A stretch of DNA of 64,000 nt from Chondrus crispus (lineage: Eukaryota > Rhodophyta > Florideophyceae > Gigartinales > Gigartinaceae): the NCBI RefSeq assembly GCF_000350225.1, contig NW_005179244.1, forward strand, positions 7,194 through 71,193, read 5' to 3'. Both the position numbers and the translations under genes were made by a program. This document shows, piece by piece, positions 41,022-49,803 of this stretch. Position 1 is the stretch's first letter; each line of letters starts with the position of its first letter. The notes under the pieces were generated by a model. It did no database searches and was not told the DNA's origin. It worked only from the letters and a program-made list of their open reading frames with translations.

Positions 41022-41500
41022 GGTGCGTGTTTACGTTTTTTTGTGCCTGGAGTGGAACGTGTGGAGTTGGGGGGGATGGGGGGGTTGGGAGCAGGAACGT
41101 TGGCAGTGCTGGCCATGAGGGCTAGCACGCGAGGTGCGTTGCTTTCTCCGCTCAGGTAGGCGTATGTCTTTTTGCAAGCGGAGTAACTTAAAAGTGTTTG
41201 TTACGGAATGTCCTAAAGGGTTCGATGAGCACGATGCGATACCAGGGCGCACCCTCAAAGACGAGCAGCCGTGTGCACATAATCTGGACTGCCTCTGCGA
41301 GTCAAAAATATCTCAGCGGCGCACCGTTCCGTGCCAGGTGCACCAATGGCCCACCTTTCCCCCTCACCCGCCAATCAGCGCGCCGCGCCGCATTGCATGC
41401 CGCCAGCTCTCGGCCGGCAGCGCGTGAATGAAATGCGGCCTTCCCCCCGCACGTCCGTCTCGCCTGCAGCCCGCGCCACCCCCGACCAGAAGCAACCAGC
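41022..41500. other. Spacer, G-rich then C-rich
   Basis: A G-rich downstream part (41060-41110) is followed by a C-rich leader ending at ATG 41501. No gene seen. Confidence 0.5.
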
Positions 41501-41941
41501 ATGGCGTTCATCACCGCGGCGAGCTCGCTGCCCCTGCGGCGCGCGCGCACCACGGCCGGCGTGTCCTCGGCGGCGCGGCGGCGCTTTACGGCCCGCGCGC
41601 CGCGCCGCGTCTGCGTCCCGCGCGTGTGGGCTCCCGNNNNNNNNNNNNNNNNNNNNNNNNNNNNNNNNNNNNNNNNNNNNNNNNNNNNNNNNNNNNNNNN
41701 NNNNNNNNNNNNNNNNNNNNNNNNNNNNNNNNNNNNCACGGGCGACGACGTCAACGAGGAGGGCGCCGGTGAGGTGCCGCTCGACCTCGTCGGCGGGTAC
41801 CTCGACAACGCCAAGGTGCGGCCCAAGATCGACATCGACGCGGACGACTACATGCTCATGTGGCGCCTCCGCACCATGCTGCACAAGGACGACTTCAAGA
41901 GAATCTTCGACAAGAAGAGCTACCGCATCGGCGAGTTCTAG
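41501..41941 (+). CDS. Unidentified plastid-type protein, interrupted by gap
   Basis: The first 45 residues (MAFITAASSLPLRRARTTAG and on, Arg/Ala/Ser-rich, ending PRVWAP) look like a plastid transit peptide. After the gap comes an acidic, conserved-looking C-terminus: PLDLVGGYLDNAKVRPKIDI, then DADDYMLMWRLRTMLHKDD and FKRIFDKKSYRIGEF to the stop at 41939-41941. The frame is the same on both sides if the gap is about 100 bp, but its true size is unknown. I do not recognise the family. The size (~145 residues) and the setting among plastid genes fit a small photosystem-associated or thylakoid protein. Confidence 0.65.
   Translation: MAFITAASSLPLRRARTTAGVSSAARRRFTARAPRRVCVPRVWAPXXXXXXXXXXXXXXXXXXXXXXXXXXXXXXXXXXTGDDVNEEGAGEVPLDLVGGYLDNAKVRPKIDIDADDYMLMWRLRTMLHKDDFKRIFDKKSYRIGEF
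41637..41736. other. Assembly gap, 100 N
   Basis: A run of exactly 100 N inside the unidentified plastid-type gene, probably a placeholder of unknown true length. The flanking DNA is very GC-rich. Confidence 0.99.
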
Positions 41942-42423
41942 GCCGGAGCGGGGCGGGGGCCGGGGAGGGGGACAGGTGTCCGCGGAGGGGGTGGGGCAGG
42001 TGGCGAGGGGGCTGAGGTTGTCGCGGTGGGGGGCGCAAGACGCGATGATGTTTGTGGAAGGGTGAATTGTCGCGCGGCCCTATTTCTGGGGTTCGAGGTT
42101 GCGCCACGAGGAGTGCCCATATGCACACCCTACAGTAGCGCTACACTAAAATATTTGCGTGCCCGACCCAATTCCCCGATGCCGCCGCGCACGCAGTGGA
42201 CTTCCGTCGTCACGCCCTTGCCACCACTTCGCCTTCCCTCATCACCTTCCCTCACCCCGTCATGGGGCCGCGTCCATCCCCCCCCTGCCTCGACGAATAA
42301 CTCCCTCCCCCCCGTACCCCCCTTTGCACGCGCCTACTACGTGCCTCTCCAGCTAGTCCGCCCCTCAAACCATTCCATCCCCCTTCACATAACATCTAAC
42401 AGCAACAACCCGCCTCCCTCACC
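41942..42423. other. Spacer, G-rich then C-rich
   Basis: The first ~80 bp are extremely G-rich on the plus strand and the last ~270 bp extremely C-rich up to ATG 42424. TACAGTA occurs near 42130. No gene seen. Confidence 0.5.
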
Positions 42424-44607
42424 ATGCCCGTCGTCCTCCCAGAGCTGCTCGAGAGCGTGCGCGGGGCGACTACCGTCGCTACCGTCGCCGTTTCCTCCGT
42501 CGCCTCCGTCCTGTCCGCGACTGTGCGCTCGGGGGGGGAGCCTGATGTCGCCGAGTCTGCGATTGCTGTCGCCGAGGGGGGAGGTCATGGAGCCTCGCAG
42601 GGGGTTATCGGCCCGTTTGGAGGAACCGATATTGCCATGTTGCTGCTCACGATCTCCGTCGCAATTCGCGTCATCAACTTTCACTTTTTCAAAATCCCTT
42701 CCAGTGTCGCCATGGCTTTCGGCGCTATCCTCATGACCCTCTTCCTCCTTATTCTCAGTCATATTCCAATGCTGCACGTGGATGACGCCATTGAGGCTTT
42801 TCGTATATTGCTCAAGGACTTTCCAGATTTGCTGCTCAATTATATGCTGGGATTCCTGCTGTTTGCCGCCGCTATCGAGGTCGACTTGCGCAATCTCGGC
42901 AGGATTTTCACCACTGTCCTGGCCTTGAGTGTTGTGTCCACCTTGCTGTCGACCTTGATGGTGGGCATTCTCACCTATTTGCTCATGCAGAACATTGCTC
43001 ATATGGATTTCGCCTGGTGCTTGCTCTTTGGAGCCATCGTGTCTCCAACAGACCCAGTCACTGTTATTTCAATTTTGAACGACAAGCCTGACCTTTTACC
43101 CTCTTCGACAAAATATTTTGTTATTGGTGAGAGTCTGCTTAACGATGCCATCGGCGTCGTCCTGTATCTCACCCTGTCCGAAATCATTGAAAAGCCGGAC
43201 ATTGGCGCTGTCGAGGTCGCCACCTTGATTTTCGAAAACGTCGTTGTCGAATGCTTGTACGGCGCCATCATTGGTGTATTCTTGGCATGGCTTGCCTATT
43301 CCGCCATCGGCTCCGTCAAGGACCCTCTCTTAGAAGTAGTTATCACCTTTGTTCTCGTCGGAAATATCAACATGGTTTGCCGCATCGTCCACGCTTCCAT
43401 CCCTCTCGCCTCCGTATGTGCCGGTTTGTTTATCGGGAATTACGCTGTGTCGTTTGCAATGCATGACGAAACCGTCGAAACTTTTCACGAAATGTGGAAG
43501 CTCGCCGATGAAACTCTAAACTCCATCCTTTTCTTGATGGTCGGCGCCGCAGACCTCTTCTGGAACCCCCAAGATCTCGGCTGGGGCCCTGTGCTACTCC
43601 TCGTTGTATGTACCATCTCCATTTCCATTGTCGTACGCTTTCTGTCCGTCGCGCTTCCCTTGCTGTCCATCATTTTCTTGGAATGGGTCACGGGCAAGCG
43701 CTTGCGACATGAGTCCGTTCGGTACAGGGGGGGGACGATTGGCTTACTCACGTGGGCTGGGATGCGCGGCGGAATATCAATCGCCCTCGCCCTCGGTGTT
43801 CCCGATTCTTTTGTGAAGCATGCCGTCCCCGGTCATATGACCTACGGACAGCTTATTTTCTTCATGACATTCATCCTCGTCGTCTTCTCAATCGTCGTTC
43901 AGGGCATGCTCTTCGAACCCGTCATCAGGATGATTAACCGAATTAGTTACGAAATCATGCCCAGCGGCGGCCTCGGGACATATGTCTCTACAATGAGTCT
44001 CGGCAATGGGTTGGACTTCGACGACCAGACATTTAGTGACTCACTCGGATCCGGGGAAGCGCATATTTGGGGGACCAACCCTGACGCCGTTTATGTCGAC
44101 TACGATCCAGGCGAGCAAGCTCCACCCTCGGCAGTCGGTGATGTCGTGAGAACCGAAGACTACACCTTCAGGGATGACTTTCAACGAACCACCTCAGATA
44201 TTGGGATTCAGAGGACAGTATCTATGCATGAGGGATATCATCGACGACCAGCACCTATTCCCGCCCATGTTCAAGCCGAGCAGCACGCTCGCCAAGGGTC
44301 CATCACGTTCCAGAATCTGCCCACACTGGAAGCGCCGCCATCAATCCCAGCATTCTTTGGGGATTTGCGCAGACGAAGCACATACTCCCTTCGCCGATGG
44401 TTTGATCTTCAAGGACGCATACACAATGACAAGGAGCCGGAACAGAGGTCGGCGATAAGAAGGTCCCAGACGGAGCCGGATACTGCTCGTCTCGCCCGTG
44501 GTGAAGCAAGCGCCAACGTTCGACGAGCAAACGCCGCTCAGAATCCCACGACAATCTTGGATATGGACTCGACCTCCGATTTGGCTGAGGACGCTAAAGC
44601 GCCCTGA
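42424..44607 (+). CDS. Na+/H+ antiporter, CPA1 (NhaP/SOS1-like)
   Basis: A 727-residue membrane transporter that exchanges Na+ (or K+) for H+. About twelve hydrophobic helices span residues ~70-500. Family motifs are FGAIVSPTDPVTVISIL, VIGESLLNDAIGVVLY (the ND pair of electroneutral CPA1 exchangers) and LLTWAGMRGGISIALALGVP. The body looks more like bacterial NhaP and plant SOS1 than animal NHE. The C-terminal ~210 residues are hydrophilic, without the cyclic-nucleotide domain of SOS1. They are Asp- and Arg-rich with many Ser/Thr, likely regulatory. The start ATG 42424 (caccATG) follows a C-rich leader. Single exon; the plasma membrane or an organelle membrane is possible. Confidence 0.94.
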   Translation: MPVVLPELLESVRGATTVATVAVSSVASVLSATVRSGGEPDVAESAIAVAEGGGHGASQGVIGPFGGTDIAMLLLTISVAIRVINFHFFKIPSSVAMAFGAILMTLFLLILSHIPMLHVDDAIEAFRILLKDFPDLLLNYMLGFLLFAAAIEVDLRNLGRIFTTVLALSVVSTLLSTLMVGILTYLLMQNIAHMDFAWCLLFGAIVSPTDPVTVISILNDKPDLLPSSTKYFVIGESLLNDAIGVVLYLTLSEIIEKPDIGAVEVATLIFENVVVECLYGAIIGVFLAWLAYSAIGSVKDPLLEVVITFVLVGNINMVCRIVHASIPLASVCAGLFIGNYAVSFAMHDETVETFHEMWKLADETLNSILFLMVGAADLFWNPQDLGWGPVLLLVVCTISISIVVRFLSVALPLLSIIFLEWVTGKRLRHESVRYRGGTIGLLTWAGMRGGISIALALGVPDSFVKHAVPGHMTYGQLIFFMTFILVVFSIVVQGMLFEPVIRMINRISYEIMPSGGLGTYVSTMSLGNGLDFDDQTFSDSLGSGEAHIWGTNPDAVYVDYDPGEQAPPSAVGDVVRTEDYTFRDDFQRTTSDIGIQRTVSMHEGYHRRPAPIPAHVQAEQHARQGSITFQNLPTLEAPPSIPAFFGDLRRRSTYSLRRWFDLQGRIHNDKEPEQRSAIRRSQTEPDTARLARGEASANVRRANAAQNPTTILDMDSTSDLAEDAKAP

Positions 44608-44967
44608 TAGAAAAGTTGTTTATGGGCTTGCGGTGTGTCAAGTTTTGTCCGATGTACACACTAACTGCGGAACAGATAGAGAGAGCCCTTGAGCCGATGT
44701 CTAGACCACCACGGATTTCGGGTCTGTACGAACAACAAAATCCGCTTTCCGATGCGCATCCTCTTGTGGCCTGAATCTCTTGAGACAAGTAGTCCGTATT
44801 TCTAGTTGATGCCCAATACATATAATTGTTATCATGTAGACGCATCCCGTCCAATTCCGCTCCCGCGCCCTGACGAATTCGGCTATTTCTCGACTTTCAA
44901 TGACGAAGTGATTGACGGCTCCCCAGCAGATGGGGATTTGTTCGTCTCGTGACGAGTGGCGCTCCAC
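44608..44967. other. Spacer between convergent antiporter and Josephin genes
   Basis: No gene or repeat seen. Confidence 0.5.
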
Positions 44968-45552
44968 TCAATCAACTGGTTGGTCCGATTCAGATTTATC
45001 CACAAGGTACAAAACGTGCCCCGATGCTTTGCGGACTTTTTCTAAATATCGGATGAGATCCACCTCCTTCTCGAACCGAGACGGCGTCGTCTTGGAATCA
45101 ACCAAGTGGAAATGACTGTAGTACCGGGGGACAGCAATCCAATGCTTTCTATCCCCGAACAAGCTGTTCGCGGGTGCCATGAACGATGGGAGGCCAAACT
45201 GGGAAGGCACGTTCACTAAAAAGCCCTTCATTTTCGGATTGGCCCGTATAATCTCCTCCAGCGAGGCCGTCTCGGAGACCCAGTTGGTCTGTATGGCGTA
45301 CTTGTCCAACGCAACCATCAGCACGTTAACGTCGTAGTCGCCTAGGCCGAGCATTGAACGGTGTGGATGGAACCACGACGAGCGCTGCCCTGCCATCAAA
45401 TCGTCGGCGATTTTCGAAAAGTCGGCGGCTGAGTAGGCACGCCGCTTCAAAAGGGCATTCGTGGCGTGCAGGCCGCAGCGCCAAAGCTGCTGACGCTCGT
45501 GGTAGACGCGGACGTCGCGCCTAGGAGGGGGCGCTCGTTTGCCTTGGGCCAT
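44968..45552 (-). CDS. Josephin-domain deubiquitinase
   Basis: A 194-residue protein made almost wholly of one Josephin domain, as in JOSD1/2. It should cleave ubiquitin chains. The catalytic cysteine is Cys26 in QQLWRCGLHATNALL, with the oxyanion glutamine just before it. The catalytic histidine is His137 in RKHWIAV, and the acidic residue Asp152 in HLVDS. FSKIADDLM and MLGLGDYDVNVLMVAL are the usual intervening blocks. It lacks the UIM/polyQ tail of ataxin-3. Met 45552 is preferred; an upstream in-frame Met at 45642 would add 30 residues, possibly a leader. Single exon. Confidence 0.93.
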   Translation of the reverse strand: MAQGKRAPPPRRDVRVYHERQQLWRCGLHATNALLKRRAYSAADFSKIADDLMAGQRSSWFHPHRSMLGLGDYDVNVLMVALDKYAIQTNWVSETASLEEIIRANPKMKGFLVNVPSQFGLPSFMAPANSLFGDRKHWIAVPRYYSHFHLVDSKTTPSRFEKEVDLIRYLEKVRKASGHVLYLVDKSESDQPVD

Positions 45553-48132
45553 TGTTGAGAACTGGTCGCGATGGCTCCAGTTCGAAGTTGGCGCGGCTGA
45601 TGCAAGGTATGAGTGTAGTCGCGCAAGAAACACGCTGCTCACCTGAAAGGAAACAAGGCCGAACTCGGCCCCTCAATGAGAACTGCTGACATCAGGGGTG
45701 TATGAACCGTTGCACCGCGGAGCCATGGTCCGCGGTAAGTCTGTGGTTTGTTCGTGGCTTACGGTACGTGTCTTGTTGTACGAGAGATGAGCTGGCGCAG
45801 TGGCATTCGTGCATTGTGGTACCGTAGACACGACTGAAAATGCTGCGGAAGTTGAATGGATGGTCAGATTCCAGGCGCAGGCTCCAAGTTTGTGGTGGCA
45901 AAAAGGTGAGGAATGGATCTGATATTTCAGATTTTCTTTCCTGGACATCCATTCCTGCCGTCAAATGCTCTCTTTCACATTGCTACCTTCAGGTGCTCTC
46001 TCTCTAGCTCTAGCTAGAATGTCTATCCGACCAACCGTTATCATAACATGAAAATCTGCAAATTTTATTTCTTTTCAACCTTGGTGGCGACGGTTTCTAT
46101 TTTTCTTTGGTAAAAATGACTCGTTCTAAATTTTTCTGAAGTTAGAACCGAATAGAAAGCCCTCAGCGCAATGTTTCTATGCCAATGGTATAAAATTAGC
46201 TTAATAAAAATGTTTACTTTAAGCCGACTTCTTCTATTGAACACTTTTATTATGCATCGAGTTGGTTTTGGCGAGAATCGATAAGCAAGTGCTTTACCCG
46301 TAGTGATGGCCTTCCGGTTTCAAAAAACAGAAGTGAAATCGTGCCTTGAGTTGTCTAGAAAAAATAAAATAACTTTTGTCTTCATGTGAAGACTAAACGT
46401 CCGATAAACAAGAGCTGGCTACTCGTCTCAAGTCGGCGCTCACCCGCCAATCTTCGCTACACTTCCCGCTTCTCCTTTCCCTATCAACGTTATGAGAAAC
46501 ACCTTCAACCAGTACGAGGGGCACATCATTGCGTGATCCTCCGTGTTCCGTGGATCTACAATGGTGAACACGTTCTCATAGCGCTCAGTAACCTATGGTT
46601 ATCTCGCTAGTCACTCGCACTCTGAGGGTCTGGCTTGAGGCAAACAGAACAGGTTTTCTAGATGAGGTAGAAGGAGATTGATGATACTATAAAGACGCGA
46701 GAGGTACTCTGATCTCAATAGAGGGTTGACAATTTGATTTTCATCGACTACATCATTCTCTTCAAAGTCGTTGTCTCTCTGTACCTCGCAAGTTGGGAGT
46801 GCTCCATTTTCGGGAGTCACTTTTCTGTAGCCCCGTGTGTTGACTGTCGTATGGAGGGCGAATAAATGGTTTCTGAAAATCATGCGTGAAGACATTTTCG
46901 TCAATCCAGCGACATCAACTACACATATTGCTCATGTTCAAGCCTCTTTCAATTCGTTTGCGAGTATGAGAAAGCGCTGTACGTGAACCATTCCGTGCAG
47001 TGACGATAATCGGCATCGCCCACACACCCACTTCATGATATGTTTTTGAGCAGGAGCCGTGGTGTGGAGCGTGTCGGAAGACTAGTGTGAGTGCGAATCT
47101 ACAACGAGTTCCACGGAAAGTGCTGTGATCAAAGGTAGGTTGCAAACTCTGTTGTCAGTACGCGTACACTGCGAACAGGGTTGGAACCCACTTCTTTAGA
47201 TTTCAGTTTTGCTGACTCTTCGTGCGGGGCCAGGCGAGCGGAAAACGCTTTGAGAACGGCCCTTCACGTTCTGAGGCGAAATCTCACTGACCTGGGTGTA
47301 CCGAGCCACTCGGACACCAATGGCACTGTTGACTGTAGGAACGACGGTGCAAATTGGAAGTCACTCGCAGGGTTTCGCGCGAAGGCTGATCTGGAGCAGG
47401 CCTTACTCGGAAACAGGGAACCAGTGAAACAGTCAAGAGAATTTGGAGTGATGGCAGATACGGCAGGAATATGAGGTAGAGTAGTCGGTTCGATCTGAAT
47501 TACGAAAATAAGAGAGAGGGAAGAGCGCTATAAAGGTGATGTACAAGAAGGTGATAGTCACCGACTTCTGTGTCTTGCGTTTAAGGCGAACTTTTCGCTT
47601 TCGTTTGAAGTATATATTTATCCAGAGGATGGCTCCCCTCTGGCGTCTATTTCCCCATCAGATACTTTTGTCAAGAGTGAGGGACTGTAGTTAAATGTAT
47701 TTGCGGCAGAGCCCGGCACGTCGTCAAAGACATGCATTCATACTTGGCGGACTTGGGTTGCGGTGTTTGAATGTGCTTGAACTGAAGGTAAGTCTGAACA
47801 GCAGAAATAGCGTTGGTATGATGCATTTTTTGTCCGCTAACAAGAAAGGAACGGGGGACGAGCGCGAGAAAACCTTCTTATCCCGGCCAACCTAGTGTAA
47901 CAAACAGACTCTTTGTTCGGGCTATGTTTTCCTGAAGATACATGGGGATACTGGGCCAATTGCCATGTCCAACATGCAATGCAGGTCACGAGATCATCTT
48001 TTTGAATTATAGGATTTTAGACCAAATCGCAAACGCAATCGAGTTGGATTTGCGAATTTGCTTTTGATACAGTATTTCTATGAGTTTGATCCAAGAACAC
48101 GAAAGTACAAGTTCGACAACGGCGTTCTGGAC
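45553..48132. other. 2.6 kb gene-poor region
   Basis: Several frames of 60-97 codons exist but none resembles a known family. The largest are minus 46611-46904 and plus 47181-47474; both lack convincing features and are left out. A short CTAGCTCTAGCTAG-like palindrome lies near 46005. The part from 46020 to 46380 is very AT-rich. Confidence 0.45.
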
Positions 48133-49168
48133 ATGAGCCGGAGCTTGGCTGCATTCGGTCTAGTGCCTCCGGGGGCGCTGGCTCGCGGGGGTAGGTCGCG
48201 GGTCTCAAATTTTGTCACTTCGCCGCGATGCTGCACGTCGCTGGCGGGGACTCACAGCTCTGCAATCACCTGGAATGTCAACTCTCTGCGGGCTTTGATG
48301 AGGAAGAATCCAAATGCTTTGCAGGATCTCGTTGAAGAACATAACCCAGACATTTTGTGCCTGCAGGTACGTTTGCTAATAATTCATAGGGAACAGTGTG
48401 CAGCAGGAACTCGTCAGAATTTCTAACGAGTTGATCTTTTTCGCCAACGATACGCTTATCTTGTCCTGATGTTACTTAAAGGAGACGAAATTGCAGGAGA
48501 TCCACGAGGGGCTGTTCGCAGACGCTCTTCAAGGTTACGAATCGTCTGTATTTCATTCCAGTCGGGCGCGCCTTGGGTACTCGGGAACTGCTGTTTTTGC
48601 AAAACGAGAACCCCAGTGCGTACAATTTAACATTCGACACGAAGATGGTGACCTTGAAGGCCGCGTGGTTTGTCTAGAATACCCTGGTGCGATTGTAGTA
48701 AATGTCTATACGATGAATGCGGGTCAAAATTTCAAGCGACTTGATCAGCGCATGACGTGGGACTCGGCGTTCCGTCGGTATGTGCGAAATTTGCGACGAG
48801 AAGGAAAGCCCGTGATTGTGCTTGGGGACTTGAACGTAGCGAGAGACCCAGTGGATGTGCATTCCCCCAAGACTGCGAAGCGGCTTCCCGGTTTCTCGGA
48901 TGAGGAGCGGCAATCTTTTGAGGACACGCTGGAAGTTTGCGGACTAGTTGATGCGTATCGGATGCTTTATCCAGATGAGAAGGAGAAGTACACATTTTGG
49001 GACTACAAGTCGAGAGCCAGGGACCGTAATATGGGGTGGAGGATTGATTACGCTCTTGTGACCGACGACATGGTTCGCGCTGTGAAGGATGTTCACATTC
49101 TGGACCATGTCGAGGGAAGTGACCATTGCCCTGTGTCTATTCAGTTCACGCCGGGGTTACTGTGGTGA
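48133..49168 (+). CDS. AP endonuclease / exonuclease III
   Basis: Two exons, 48133-48366 and 48482-49168, around a 115-bp GT..AG phase-0 intron, giving 306 residues. The enzyme cuts DNA at abasic sites in base-excision repair. Motifs of the ExoIII/APE1 family appear in order: ITWNVNSLRAL, LCLQETK (the metal-binding Glu, formed across the splice), GYSGTAVFAKRE, VVNVYTMNAG, VIVLGDLNVARDPVD, MGWRIDYALV and EGSDHCPVSI. The first ~50 residues (LAAFGLVPPGALARGGRSR) are basic and may target an organelle. An in-frame ATG at 48058 would lengthen it by 25 residues. A second AG at 48496 would remove ETKLQ and is rejected because that block is conserved. Confidence 0.94.
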
Positions 49169-49803
49169 AAGTACTTTGCAGGCTGGGGGCTCAAAAAAAT
49201 GTTCTACTTCTCTGGTCATCTGAAAGGGTAAATTTTACGCACTTAGTTTTGCACGAGCCTAGTTCGCGGGCATTAAACTGTATAGAAGTTGCTCGCGGAT
49301 GCATCTGGTATGAATCCATCTTTGGTTTTACTGTGTTTAAGGCATCTATCACAGGTGCTCTTTCCGGAGCTGAGTGCTCGCAGGTGGACTACTGCGCGAT
49401 GCCATTTCAAAGCGATAAGAGTCACATGTGGAAGGCCGAGGGACATGCATTAGAGCAGGATGAACAGCAGGTTTTAGAAGTTGTTGAACACACTGATGTT
49501 GAAGGGGTCTCTCCTGACAGCGACCAGGGACTGGGTATTGTTTTTTCGTAAAATTTTAAGAGGGTGGCGTGAGCGGAGGGACGTTGGTACCGTTACCCTT
49601 GGGTACTGTAGCAGGAAGGGAAAAGCCTTTTCGAAAGCGGGTGAGTCTCTCTTAGATTATCTGAGTGAAGTGGATGGGCCGGTAACACCCACACTCTAAT
49701 TGGGCGCCCTTGCCAGACTCCCTCGTACCCTGTTTTCACTTCGCCATCGACACGAAAAACACTTCTGGAAGCGTTGCCCTTCTAGCCCATCCCACTGCTC
49801 GGG
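49169..49803. other. Spacer with TACCGTTACCC mini-palindrome
   Basis: At 49588-49610 TACCGTTACCC runs into TTGGGTACTGTA, another variant of the TACAGTACCC core. No gene seen. Confidence 0.45.

Noticed and set aside
46611-46904. 97-codon minus frame in the same spacer
   Set aside because: No recognisable domain, membrane helix or leader.
47181-47474. 97-codon frame in the 45.5-48.1 kb spacer
   Set aside because: Plausible length but no family and no codon pattern distinct from the surroundings.
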